Source: an uncultured bacterium (lineage in GTDB: Bacteria > Bacillota_I > Bacilli_A > Erysipelotrichales > Erysipelotrichaceae). Taken from it: DNA of 64,000 bases. Below are positions 48,410 through 58,354 of the stretch, piece by piece. Both the position numbers and the translations under genes were made by a program. The stretch covers positions 28,736 to 92,735 of the forward strand of contig CAINEY010000049.1 in assembly GCA_903847945.1 (NCBI GenBank), written 5' to 3'. How positions within the stretch are numbered: the first letter of the stretch is position 1; every line of letters begins with the position of its first letter. Below the pieces are notes generated by a model, which did not search any database, was not told the DNA's origin, and saw only the letters and a list, made by a program, of their open reading frames with translations.

Positions 48410-49116
48410 GGTAAGGTGACCTCCAGGTGATGATCCAGGGAACTGAACAAGGCTTTGACTAGAATCAACGGGGTCTTCTGTTCCATGACCACGGCGATCG
48501 TCTTATACAAGGGGGATTTGGATTTGATTCCCAACAGGATCGCCGCACTGTCATCAGCCTGAGCAATCATGACTTCCTGGTCGAGGTGAGTGGGATGAAA
48601 GGGATCGGTCAAGTTGAGGAGTGACCAGTCGCAGTTTTCCACCAAAGGCTGATCATACCGCGAAGCTGGCAGATACACATCCTCCAGGATCAAGGGATGG
48701 CCTTTTTGTCGATGTAGTCGCTTGATGTGGTAGAACTCCGTCTCACCGTCAAAGTCAAAGCGTAAGGCTTCCATCGGCGGATCGATCCTTTCTATCGACA
48801 AGACATGAGTCGTCATCGATGGATTCAGTTCTCCCACATACGTGTGGAAGTGTTCGATGATACCGCTTTGTTTGGGGCGAGGGGATACGTAGGTGCCCTT
48901 GCCTTTGTGGCGGATGACCTTACCATCGTTGATTAAGAGTTGGTAGGCCTGACGAACGACCGGACGGGAAATATTGAACGTCATCGAAATCATCTCTTCG
49001 GTCGGCAAGAGATCGTTGTACGTTAAAAGACCCTGATCGATGGCGGTGTTAAAGGCGTCGTAGAGCTGTCGGTAAAGCGGAACCGTGGTAAACTTGTTGA
49101 GCTGAATGTAGTACAT
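48406..49116 (-). CDS. GntR family regulator with UTRA-like domain (start revised)
   Basis: VPLYRQLYDAFNTAIDQGLLTYNDLLPTEEMISMTFNISRPVVRQAYQLLINDGKVIRHKGKGTYV. Confidence 0.9.
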   Translation of the reverse strand: MYYIQLNKFTTVPLYRQLYDAFNTAIDQGLLTYNDLLPTEEMISMTFNISRPVVRQAYQLLINDGKVIRHKGKGTYVSPRPKQSGIIEHFHTYVGELNPSMTTHVLSIERIDPPMEALRFDFDGETEFYHIKRLHRQKGHPLILEDVYLPASRYDQPLVENCDWSLLNLTDPFHPTHLDQEVMIAQADDSAAILLGIKSKSPLYKTIAVVMEQKTPLILVKALFSSLDHHLEVTLP

Positions 49117-49185
49117 ATTTCCTTTTAATTGTCGACCGATGGCCAAACTTTAAGAATGGTATACCACATTAAACGAAATAAAACA

Positions 49186-50349
49186 CTATACTTTGGTAGA
49201 AAGTTCACTCATAAAGGCTTCAATCCGATCCAAAGCCTCTTCAATGTGCTTGATGGAATAGGAATAGGAGAAGCGAATGTAGCGGTCTCCGGCTGCCCCA
49301 AAGGCAATGCCCGGAATGACGGCGACCCGTTTCTTGTCGAGGAGTTGCTGACAGAAGGTCAAGGAATCCATCCCGGTGGCTTCAATTGACGGGAAGGCGT
49401 AGAAGGCACCTTGCGGAATGGCGCAGGGAAGTCCCATCTTGTTGAGGCGATCGACGACGTAACGACGGCGGATGTCGTACTCCTCCCGCATGTGTTTGAT
49501 GTCTTCGTCCCCGTTCTTCAAAGCTTCGATGCCCGCAAACTGGGAGATGGTTGGAGGACACAGGATGGCGTTGGAGTGGTACTTGCCGATGGCGTTGACG
49601 AGCTCCGCATTCGCACACAGATAGCCCAAACGCCAACCGGTCATCGCATAGGCTTTGGAGAAGCCGTTGATGACAACTGTACGCGACTTCAGATCCTCAA
49701 ACTGGGCGATGGAAGCGTGTTGGGCATCGTAGATGAGTTCGCTATAGATCTCATCCGACACGATGTAGGCATCCGTTTCCCGCAACACCTCGGCAATCCC
49801 TTCATAATCTTTATGGGTCATGATGCCGCCAGTGGGGTTGTTGGGGTAGTTCAAGACGATGAGCTTGGTCTTGTCGGTTATGGCTTGGCGTAAAGCGTCG
49901 GGAGTCAGTTTAAAACCGGTGGTATGATCGGTGGGGACATGCACCACGGTTGCTCCGGCCATGATCAAGATCGGCTCATAGGTCACATAGACCGGGGTCA
50001 CCAGGATCACTTCATCACCCGGGTTGAGTAAGGTGATAAACGTGGCTTCGAGGGCTTCGGAAGCCCCAAAGGTCACGATGATTTCCGTTGCCGGATCGTA
50101 GGTGAGATGATACTTACGGGCCATGACGTTGGCGATTTCTTTGCGCATCGACATGAGGCCCCGCGAAGGCGTATAGAAAGTCTTGCCTTCTTGGATCGCA
50201 TCAATGGCGGCTTGACGCACATGGAACGGGGTGGGGAAGTCGGGTTCACCCACGGATAAGGAGAGAATCGTCGGATCGGTCGCCAGCTCCAAGAACTTAT
50301 GAAGAATCGCCGGTGGGAGTTGATTTAAACGGGCATTGATGGGTTTCAT
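49186..50349 (-). CDS. PLP-dependent aminotransferase class I/II
   Basis: ILSLSVGEPDFPTP, NYPNNPTGG, VSDEIYSELIYD, INGFSKAYAMTGWRLGY, IRFSYSYS. Confidence 0.93.
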   Translation of the reverse strand: MKPINARLNQLPPAILHKFLELATDPTILSLSVGEPDFPTPFHVRQAAIDAIQEGKTFYTPSRGLMSMRKEIANVMARKYHLTYDPATEIIVTFGASEALEATFITLLNPGDEVILVTPVYVTYEPILIMAGATVVHVPTDHTTGFKLTPDALRQAITDKTKLIVLNYPNNPTGGIMTHKDYEGIAEVLRETDAYIVSDEIYSELIYDAQHASIAQFEDLKSRTVVINGFSKAYAMTGWRLGYLCANAELVNAIGKYHSNAILCPPTISQFAGIEALKNGDEDIKHMREEYDIRRRYVVDRLNKMGLPCAIPQGAFYAFPSIEATGMDSLTFCQQLLDKKRVAVIPGIAFGAAGDRYIRFSYSYSIKHIEEALDRIEAFMSELSTKV

Positions 50350-50831
50350 TCGCTCTTCAGCGTGGTGCGGACATCCTGCACGCTGCCTCCGTCCAACAGG
50401 ATGCCGTCTTCTTTGTATTTATTGAGGATGAAATGTGTGTTGGTCGATAAAACGGAATCCAGGGTTGCTAAACGTTTAGCGACAAACGTAGCCACTTCCT
50501 GCATCGTCTTGCCTTTCACAAACACCGCCAGATCATAGTCTCCAGCCATGAGGTAAACGCTGTCCACGTTTTCCAGGGCACACACGCGATTGGCGATGTC
50601 CTGAAAGCCGAACTCTTTCATCGGAACGACTTTGAGTTCGATCATGGCGTGAACCGGTGCCTGGTCGATCTGGTGTTCATCCAGGATGGTGAGATAGCCC
50701 TTGATCAGGCCTTGTTTTTCGAGAGCCTTGATTTGGGCCTCGATGTCGGCTTCGGTGGTATTGAGCATCACCGCCAATTGAGCGTTGCTTAAACGCGCGT
50801 TGGTTCGTAACAGGCTTAAGAGTTTATTCAT
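50346..50831 (-). CDS. Lrp/AsnC family regulator (start revised)
   Basis: LLSLLRTNARLSNAQLAVMLNTTEADIEAQIKALEKQGLIKGY plus RAM domain. Confidence 0.9.
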   Translation of the reverse strand: MNKLLSLLRTNARLSNAQLAVMLNTTEADIEAQIKALEKQGLIKGYLTILDEHQIDQAPVHAMIELKVVPMKEFGFQDIANRVCALENVDSVYLMAGDYDLAVFVKGKTMQEVATFVAKRLATLDSVLSTNTHFILNKYKEDGILLDGGSVQDVRTTLKSE

Positions 50832-50937
50832 GGGGTCACCTCGTGTACCTTCATTATAGCGTGTCAACCTCCTTCTCGTAGCGATGAAATGCGGGTGTCT
50901 GTCAAAAACGAAGACGGATGCTTTATAATGGTTGCGT

Positions 50938-52467
50938 ATGCACATCAAAATGACTGAAGCCCGCATGTTGGCTGTCAATATCTCGTCTCGTTTCTCAGCG
51001 TATTTGGTCAACATCGCGATCAGCTTCTTTTTAACACCGTTCATTCGATCGGCCTTAGGTACGGCTACCTATGGGTTTTTGGGCTTAGGGCAGAACTTCG
51101 TTTCATATCTGGATATCTTTACATTCTTAACAGCCGGGACGATCTTTCGCTATGTCATGATCGAACACACTCAGGATAATCCCGAGAAGGTCAATCATTA
51201 CCTGGCCAGTTCGTTTTACGGGACCTTAATCTATGTGGCGATCATGGTGGTTCCGGTCATTTACGGGATCTTCCGCTTAGCGTCGTTTGTGCAGATCGAT
51301 CCGGCAATCGTCGGGGATGTGCAACTCCTTTTCGCACTCTTACTGGTCAATTTCGTGCTCAACACGTTCTTCCTCATCTTTAGAATTGGAACCCAAGTCG
51401 TCAACAAGTACTACCTGATCGCCGTGCGGGATCTGTTGGCGGTGTTTGTGGAAGTCAGTATCCTGCTCTTTCTCTACACCAACTTTGAACCCAAACTGTA
51501 TTACCTGGGGATCTCCATGGTGATCATCTCGACACTGACCCTGATCTTTGATTACGGGATGCTGCGTCGGTTCTTGCCGGGTGTTCGTTTGAAGTGGGTT
51601 TATGTCAAACTGGATTATCTCAAGCAATTGATGAGTTCCGGCTTCTACCACATGGTCAAACAGCTCTCAACGGTATTGCTGGTTGGTTTGGACCTGTGGT
51701 TTGCAAACGTGTTTGTCTCCGATTTGGCCATGGGCCAATTGGCCATTGCCAAGATCCTGCCTAAGACGATGCAGAGTTTCTTGAATCTGGCGACGGGTTC
51801 CTTCAACGTGCTCTTTACGCGGTTGTATGCCCAGAAGCGCATCCAACATTTGGTCACGCAGATCCAGCGCGGAATCAAAGTGCTGGGGACCGTTACGATG
51901 TTGCCGAATGTGATTCTGGTGGTCTATGGTTATCCGTTCTTTAAACTGTGGATCCCCGGTGAAAATGCAATGCTGATCTATCAGTTGTCCGTGCTGACGG
52001 CGCTGGTCTTGGTGGTCAGCGGATTGACGCAACCCTTACACAACGTCTTTATGATGACCAACCGCTTGAAATTCAATGCCTTGGTGCACTTGATCTATGG
52101 GATCGTATCGACGGTTACCGTGTTGATCTTCCTTCAAACCACCGATTACGGGATCTATGCGATTGCGGGGGTGAGTACGATCTATGGGTTACTCTTGCCG
52201 TTTGTCTTTCAGATTCCGTATGCAGCCGTCTGTTTGGATGTACCACGTCGCACGTTCTATCCGGTCATCCTCAAATCCATGCTGGTCTTTGGATTGATGG
52301 TGGGTACCGGTTTTATGATGTCGATCGTGTTGATGCCGACGACCTGGATCCAACTGATCATCGACTGTGCGATCCTGGGTTTTATCAGTGTCGCTATCCT
52401 TACATTCTTCTATTTCACCGCCGATGAACGCCAGATGTTCCTCAACATCTTTAGACGTCACGCATGA
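50938..52467 (+). CDS. Polysaccharide flippase/MATE-like exporter
   Basis: 12-14 TM pattern; LAVNISSRFSAYLVNIAISFFLTPFIRSALGTATYGFLGLGQNFVSYL. Confidence 0.78.
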   Translation: MHIKMTEARMLAVNISSRFSAYLVNIAISFFLTPFIRSALGTATYGFLGLGQNFVSYLDIFTFLTAGTIFRYVMIEHTQDNPEKVNHYLASSFYGTLIYVAIMVVPVIYGIFRLASFVQIDPAIVGDVQLLFALLLVNFVLNTFFLIFRIGTQVVNKYYLIAVRDLLAVFVEVSILLFLYTNFEPKLYYLGISMVIISTLTLIFDYGMLRRFLPGVRLKWVYVKLDYLKQLMSSGFYHMVKQLSTVLLVGLDLWFANVFVSDLAMGQLAIAKILPKTMQSFLNLATGSFNVLFTRLYAQKRIQHLVTQIQRGIKVLGTVTMLPNVILVVYGYPFFKLWIPGENAMLIYQLSVLTALVLVVSGLTQPLHNVFMMTNRLKFNALVHLIYGIVSTVTVLIFLQTTDYGIYAIAGVSTIYGLLLPFVFQIPYAAVCLDVPRRTFYPVILKSMLVFGLMVGTGFMMSIVLMPTTWIQLIIDCAILGFISVAILTFFYFTADERQMFLNIFRRHA

Positions 52468-53477
52468 TCGATCCGGCACTGCTTGAATCCTTGATTCCGG
52501 ATCAGATTCCGGGTCTTGCCATCGGACTTGTCACCCCAACCTCCATGTCGACTCAAATCGCGGGGTATCGGGCGTTGGTGCCGGATCGTGAACTCTTAAC
52601 AATCGACACGCGTTTTGATTTGGCTTCGCTCACTAAGGTGGTCGTTACGACCACGATCATCCTTCAGCTCATCGATGAAGGCCGTTTATCCTTGGATACG
52701 ACCATTCAATCCATCCTGCCGAACTACATCCACCCCGTCACCACGATCCATGACGTGCTGACGCATCAATCCGGACTCCCGGCGGATGATCCGGCCTATC
52801 GTCAGTGTGCCGATGCGCAAGTTCTTCGTCAATTCACGCTAACCCATCCGCTCAGTGTTCAACCGCGCTCACACGTCATCTACACCGATTTCGGGTTCTT
52901 GATCTTGGGATGGGTCATCGAAGCCTTGGAGGGACCGTTGGATCGTGTCACTCAACGGCGGATCGCACAACCGTTAGGGTGTTCATTAGGTTTCCTGCCT
53001 AAAGACCCCATGAACTGTGCCCCGACGGAAGACAGTCCCACTCGCGGAGTGATCCGTGGCGTTGTCCATGACGGAAAAGCATTTAAAATGAATGGCGTAG
53101 CAGGGAATGCGGGATGTTTTGCGACCCTTGGGGACGTGTGCACCTTCGTTCAAAGCTTCCTGGATGGCCGGCATCGCTTGCTCGGTGCGAACGCTCTGTC
53201 ACTCTTGCGTCAAACTCATACGAAAGGACTCGATCATGAGCGTACGTTAGGGTGGTATCGGCATGATCCGAGCTGTGCTTTTGGACAATTTGTCAGTGAG
53301 GATTGCCTGTTTCATACGGGGTTTACCGGGACGTCGATCACCATTGATTTTGAGCGTCAGATCGGCCTGGTCCTGTTGACAAACCGGGTTCATCCTCATC
53401 GCGACAATGCGAGCATTACGCCGATCCGAAATCTCCTGCATGATCAAGTGTTTTCCAAGTTTCCCGTAAACTTGTGA
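52464..53477 (+). CDS. Serine beta-lactamase-like hydrolase
   Basis: FDLASLTKVVVTT (SxxK), YTDFGFLILGWVIE (YxN-type motif), HTGFTGTSI. Confidence 0.9.
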   Translation: MIDPALLESLIPDQIPGLAIGLVTPTSMSTQIAGYRALVPDRELLTIDTRFDLASLTKVVVTTTIILQLIDEGRLSLDTTIQSILPNYIHPVTTIHDVLTHQSGLPADDPAYRQCADAQVLRQFTLTHPLSVQPRSHVIYTDFGFLILGWVIEALEGPLDRVTQRRIAQPLGCSLGFLPKDPMNCAPTEDSPTRGVIRGVVHDGKAFKMNGVAGNAGCFATLGDVCTFVQSFLDGRHRLLGANALSLLRQTHTKGLDHERTLGWYRHDPSCAFGQFVSEDCLFHTGFTGTSITIDFERQIGLVLLTNRVHPHRDNASITPIRNLLHDQVFSKFPVNL

Positions 53478-53593
53478 ACCGCTTTTACAAACTGAACGAC
53501 TTTAACGCTTTAGCACCCACAATTGTGCACAAATCGCATTGTAATGTGTTTTTAGCTGGCGTATATTATACTTACGACACCTCGGGGGTACCC

Positions 53594-54151
53594 ATGAATT
53601 GGATTTTTTTAGGTCTCGCAGCGTTTCTAGCTCTGACGCTGTTTGATGTCCATAAATTGAAACCGATTCATCCGCTCTTTAACGGCCTTTTTGCCTTAGG
53701 TGTTGGGATGTTGGTAGTGGCAACGTATGGGATCTTGTCCAGTGAACCGTGGTTTACGATTCCGGCTTCTCCCAGTGCGTGGATCTTTGCAGGTTTGGGC
53801 TTGGGTGAGATGATTTTCGCCCTGTTTTTGGCCCTTCCGTTTTCTGCAACGTACGTGGAACAACCCGATCAGCATCCGGTCATCAGCACCGGGCTTTACG
53901 GGATCTGTCGTCATCCCGGCGTCTGGGGCTTCATTCTTTATTACTTGGCTGCTTCAGTGGCCAGCGGGAACGGTACCTTACTGGTGGCCGGGATCATGTT
54001 TAGCCTGGCGGATGTCGCGCATGTGACCCTGCAGGATCGTCTCTTCTTCCGGCAGACCCTCATCGGGTATGCCGATTACCAAACCCGGGTGCCCTTTCTG
54101 TTCTTTGGATGGAAAGACATCAAACGGGCTTACCTCAAGGAACAATCATGA
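53594..54151 (+). CDS. PEMT/ICMT-like membrane methyltransferase (start revised)
   Basis: Multi-TM; HPVISTGLYGICRHPGVWGFILYYLA...DRLFFRQTLIGYADYQTRVPF. Confidence 0.8.
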   Translation: MNWIFLGLAAFLALTLFDVHKLKPIHPLFNGLFALGVGMLVVATYGILSSEPWFTIPASPSAWIFAGLGLGEMIFALFLALPFSATYVEQPDQHPVISTGLYGICRHPGVWGFILYYLAASVASGNGTLLVAGIMFSLADVAHVTLQDRLFFRQTLIGYADYQTRVPFLFFGWKDIKRAYLKEQS

Positions 54152-55758
54152 ATTTTGATGCCTTGCTCAACGCCAAACGAAAAGATGAAATCTGGCAGAA
54201 ATACTGCGGGTTTTTAGATTTGAGCGTGAGCGAGTTCATGGACATCCAAAACAGTCTTTTGTTGGAACAACTCCAGCTGTTTGAAAACAGTGAACTGGGC
54301 CGTTCTATCTTTAAGAATAAACATCCCAAAACGGTGGCGGAATTCCGCAAGATGATTCCGCTGACCGAGTATGACGATTACGCAGATATTCTGTTGTCCA
54401 AGGAAGTATCGAAACTCCCGGCCAAACCGGTGGTGTGGATCGAAACGACCTGGGAAGGCGGAAGAGCGCCGGTCAAAGTGGCCCCGTATACGGCAGCCAT
54501 GGTTGAGAATTATAAAGAAGCTTGCCTGGCGTGCATCATTTTAGCGTCCTCCAAAGCCAAGGGCGAGTTCGATCTGAAAGTTGGCATGAACTTCCTCAAC
54601 GGGATGGCACCATTACCGTATTTAACCGGACTGCTGCCGGATGTGCTCGAAGGCGAGTACACCGTGAATTACTTCCCGCCCATCAAAGAAGGCTTGGCCA
54701 TGAGTTTTGGTCAACGCAACAAAGAAGGCTTCAAGATGGGACTCAAACAGGGTTTGGATCTCTTCTATGGGCTTTCCAGCGTCATCGTCCGCATGAGCGA
54801 ACAATTCGTGGAAGGCTCCGGTTCCACCAAGACCTCCCTGAGCGGCTTTAAAGTGAGCCAATTGGCGAAGTATGCGGTCGCCAAGATCCGTTCAAAGATC
54901 GATGGGCGTCCGGTCTATCCCAAAGACGTGTTCAACCTCAAAGGTTTTGTGTGCATCGGTACCGATACCTTGCATTTCAAACAAAAGATCGAAGACTACT
55001 GGGGCATCCGTCCCTTGGAAGTGTTCGGCGGAACCGAAGTCACCTGCATCGCGATCGAATCCTGGATCAAGGACGGCTTGGTGCTCTTGCCCAACATGTG
55101 TTTCTATGAGTTCATGCCGATGAGCGAGTTCTACAAGAACCTGGAGAACCCCTCCTACGTTCCCAAGACCTACACCTTGGATGAGATCAAGGAAGACGAG
55201 TACTACGAACTGGTCGTCACCAACTTTAAGGGCGGAGCCTTTGTCCGTTATCGGGTCGGAGACATCTTCAAGTGTGAACCCAACACCAAGAAAACCGACG
55301 GCGTCAAGCTGCCGCATTTCCGCTACATCGATCGCATCGATCCGGTCATTGATTTGGCTGGGTTTACCCGCATCACCGAAGCCACCATTGCGCAAGCCAT
55401 TACGATGTCGCACCTGCACATCACCTCATGGTTTGCCTTAAAGCGCTACGACAGTCAGCATCGTCCCTACATCAACCTCACGATCGAGCTTAATCATCCG
55501 CAGAACGATCCGGGCTTTGATGATGCCGTGCTGATCAAAGAACAGCTCGAAATCTACTTCAAGTACATCGATGGCGATTACGCCAACCTGCATAAGATGC
55601 TGGGGATCGAACCGCTTCAAGTCACGATCATCCCGTACGGAACGATCGACCGTTACCTGAAGACGATCAGTCATCCCTTACAAAAGGTGAATCCGAATCA
55701 TTATGACGTGGTCGAGATCATGAAGTTGGCCTATGGCACTAAAGGGGATCGCGCATGA
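54148..55758 (+). CDS. GH3 auxin-responsive-promoter family (acyl-adenylating) protein
   Basis: TVAEFRKMIPLTEYDDYADIL; VCIGTDTLHFKQKIEDYWGIRPLEVFGGTE; YYELVVTNFKGGAFVRYRVGDIFKC. Confidence 0.85.
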   Translation: MNFDALLNAKRKDEIWQKYCGFLDLSVSEFMDIQNSLLLEQLQLFENSELGRSIFKNKHPKTVAEFRKMIPLTEYDDYADILLSKEVSKLPAKPVVWIETTWEGGRAPVKVAPYTAAMVENYKEACLACIILASSKAKGEFDLKVGMNFLNGMAPLPYLTGLLPDVLEGEYTVNYFPPIKEGLAMSFGQRNKEGFKMGLKQGLDLFYGLSSVIVRMSEQFVEGSGSTKTSLSGFKVSQLAKYAVAKIRSKIDGRPVYPKDVFNLKGFVCIGTDTLHFKQKIEDYWGIRPLEVFGGTEVTCIAIESWIKDGLVLLPNMCFYEFMPMSEFYKNLENPSYVPKTYTLDEIKEDEYYELVVTNFKGGAFVRYRVGDIFKCEPNTKKTDGVKLPHFRYIDRIDPVIDLAGFTRITEATIAQAITMSHLHITSWFALKRYDSQHRPYINLTIELNHPQNDPGFDDAVLIKEQLEIYFKYIDGDYANLHKMLGIEPLQVTIIPYGTIDRYLKTISHPLQKVNPNHYDVVEIMKLAYGTKGDRA

Positions 55759-58304
55759 ATCAGATCCTGGTGCTGATCTATTGGGGCATCCCCGTACTCT
55801 CCCTGACCTTCTCCTTGGGCATCTTTGTCATTTTGGCCTTGTCCAAGAAAGACAAGATGATCAACGCCTTCATGATGATGATGGCGTCCATGGTGCTGTG
55901 GTCCTTTGCGACCCTCATGATGAAGCTTTCCGTTGAACCGGGATCCTTGTTCTGGAACCGGGTGATGGTGGGCGCACTGATGCTGATCCCGTATACCGGT
56001 TACCTGTTCTTCATGACCTTCGTCCGCATGCGTCGGCGTTTTGCGCTGATGTTCTGGGGCGTGTTGGAAGTTTTGATGCAGATCGTCAATGCGATGGGGT
56101 ACACCACCACCGCCGCCGTGATGAAACAAGTGCCGTACTCACCTTACGTTGAACTTGAGTACACCTTAGGGATCGGCGCTTATGTTTCGTACGTGTTGAT
56201 CTTTGCGTTGTTATTGACCTGTTTGTTCATGGCGCAACGCGAGTATAAGAAATCGCGTTATCTGGGCGGATTAAAGAACGTTATTCTGGCCCTGTTCATC
56301 ATCTTCATTGGGATCGGAGCCAACTTGGTGCCAGTCATCGGGAAATACCCCATCGACTTCTTTGCGGGATCCATCGCCTCCATGTTCATCATGTGGGCCA
56401 TTTACCGCAACCGGGTCTTGGAACTTAAGTTCGTTATCACCAAGGCCGTTGTGTTTACGGTGCTCTTGACAGCCGTAACCGTTGCCTCGATCTTTGCGGT
56501 CAACGGACTTATCGGATTCTTTGAAAACTTGGGCATGGATACCAACATCTTCATCCTGATCGTCACCTTCGTGTCCTTGATCATTTTCCAGCCGATCTTC
56601 AAGTTCATCTACAACATCGTCAATCAGCTCTTCTACAAGGAAGAAAAAGCGCGTGAAGAACGCACCGAAGCCTTTACCCGTCAGATCGCCAACAACCTGA
56701 AACTGTCGTCGGTTGCGGAAGCGCTTATGTCGGCAGTGGCGGATGTCAGCGGCAATTTGCGCAATTACTTGTTCATTTACGATGAAGAATCCAGCTCCTA
56801 CCGCTTCTACATGGCGTCCAAACGCTTAGAGAACCTGAGCTTCGCCATGACGAAACAACACCCCTTTGTGATGTGGTTCGACCAATACGATGAACTGATC
56901 ACCGGGAAACAGCTCGATACGAATCCGTTCTTTAAGACGATGTGGGATGATGATCGCCGCGACTTGAACTCCATCCTCTTCGAAGTGGCCATTCCGCTCA
57001 AAGCGAACGGGAAACTCATCGGGATGGTGCTAATGTGCCACAAAGACACGCATTCCATCAAAGACATGGAACACACCCAACAGATCAATATCCTGGGGAT
57101 GACCGCGTCCTTGGCTATCTCCAACGCCTTGATGTTTGAAAAGGCCCGTGAAGAAGCCACCATCGATAACCTGACACAAACCTTCAATCACCGTTACTTC
57201 ATGGATGAACTGGCTGAAGCCACAGCTAAGACGAAGACGTCATTGACCTTGGCGTTGAGCGGCGTTGACCAGTTCAACATCTACAATGACCTTTACGGTC
57301 ACTACGAAGGCGACCATGCCTTAGCCAAGATTGCCTCCAAGATCAAACAAGTCGTGGGTGATCGCGGAACGGTTTGCCGTTACCAAGGCGACATTTTCGC
57401 CATCATCCTCCCGGATACGGATACGAAGAAGGCCTATGACCTCATCGAAAAGATCCGCGTCGTCATCGAAGGCCTTACGATTGCCTCCGTTGAAGACCCG
57501 TACCGTCACCTGACCCTCTCGACCGGGTTGTGCACCTTCCCGATCCAAGCCAATGACGATAAGATCCTCTTGAAGAATGCCGGCTTGGCCTTGGCGGAAG
57601 CCAAACGCAGTGGTCGTAACCGCACCGTGTTGTACAACTCCACCGTCGCCGAAGATGAAGAAGTCACGGCATTGGATGAGAATCAATTGGCTACGGTGTA
57701 TGCCTTGACCGCCGCTATCGACGCCAAGGACCACATCACCTTCGGTCACTCGCAGCGCGTCGCCCAATACGCCACGGCCATCGCCAGTGCCATGGGTGCT
57801 AAACCCAGCGAAATCGAAACGATCCGTCTGGCTTCGCTCTTGCATGACATCGGAAAGATCGGGATCCCGGAACACGTCTTGACCAAGACGACCCGCCTGA
57901 CCACCGAAGAATACGAAATCATGAAAAAACACGTGGATCTCTCGATCACGATCATCAAACACATGCCGTCCTTCGCCAAGGTTATACCTAGCGTGATCGG
58001 ACATCATGAACGATGGGACGGGAAAGGTTATCCGCGTCACCTGGCCAAGGAAGAGATTCCGTTTGGGGCTCGCTGCATCGCCGTCGCCGACGCCTTTGAC
58101 GCCATTACGTCGGATCGTCACTACAAATCACTCTACGACATCGACATTGCGGTTCAGGAAATCGAACGCAATGCGGGAACCCAATTCGATCCCGACATGG
58201 CCATCACCTTCGCCAAACTCATCCGTGAAGGCAAGGTCCTGATCGAACCCACCCGGTCTACCGTTTACTCCATCGAAAGCTTCCTTGAAAAACCCGTCAA
58301 CTAG
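55755..58304 (+). CDS. 7TM - GAF - (degenerate) GGDEF - HD-GYP protein
   Basis: Seven-plus TM N-terminus; RYQGDIFAIIL in GGDEF position; ASLLHDIGKIGIPEHVL and HHERWDGKGYP HD-GYP motifs. Confidence 0.92.
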   Translation: MNQILVLIYWGIPVLSLTFSLGIFVILALSKKDKMINAFMMMMASMVLWSFATLMMKLSVEPGSLFWNRVMVGALMLIPYTGYLFFMTFVRMRRRFALMFWGVLEVLMQIVNAMGYTTTAAVMKQVPYSPYVELEYTLGIGAYVSYVLIFALLLTCLFMAQREYKKSRYLGGLKNVILALFIIFIGIGANLVPVIGKYPIDFFAGSIASMFIMWAIYRNRVLELKFVITKAVVFTVLLTAVTVASIFAVNGLIGFFENLGMDTNIFILIVTFVSLIIFQPIFKFIYNIVNQLFYKEEKAREERTEAFTRQIANNLKLSSVAEALMSAVADVSGNLRNYLFIYDEESSSYRFYMASKRLENLSFAMTKQHPFVMWFDQYDELITGKQLDTNPFFKTMWDDDRRDLNSILFEVAIPLKANGKLIGMVLMCHKDTHSIKDMEHTQQINILGMTASLAISNALMFEKAREEATIDNLTQTFNHRYFMDELAEATAKTKTSLTLALSGVDQFNIYNDLYGHYEGDHALAKIASKIKQVVGDRGTVCRYQGDIFAIILPDTDTKKAYDLIEKIRVVIEGLTIASVEDPYRHLTLSTGLCTFPIQANDDKILLKNAGLALAEAKRSGRNRTVLYNSTVAEDEEVTALDENQLATVYALTAAIDAKDHITFGHSQRVAQYATAIASAMGAKPSEIETIRLASLLHDIGKIGIPEHVLTKTTRLTTEEYEIMKKHVDLSITIIKHMPSFAKVIPSVIGHHERWDGKGYPRHLAKEEIPFGARCIAVADAFDAITSDRHYKSLYDIDIAVQEIERNAGTQFDPDMAITFAKLIREGKVLIEPTRSTVYSIESFLEKPVN

Positions 58305-58319
58305 GCGGGTTTTCTTTTT
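58285..58319 (+). terminator. Terminator overlapping the HD-GYP stop codon
   Basis: AAACCCGTCAACTAGGCGGGTTTTCTTTTT. Confidence 0.75.
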
Positions 58320-58354
58320 AACGCGCTATAATGAGGGTGAAAGAAGGTGACGTT

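Noticed and set aside
57321-58121. 266-aa minus-strand ORF opposite the GGDEF/HD-GYP gene
   Set aside because: Antisense to strong domain motifs; D/F/G-rich composition typical of shadow ORFs.
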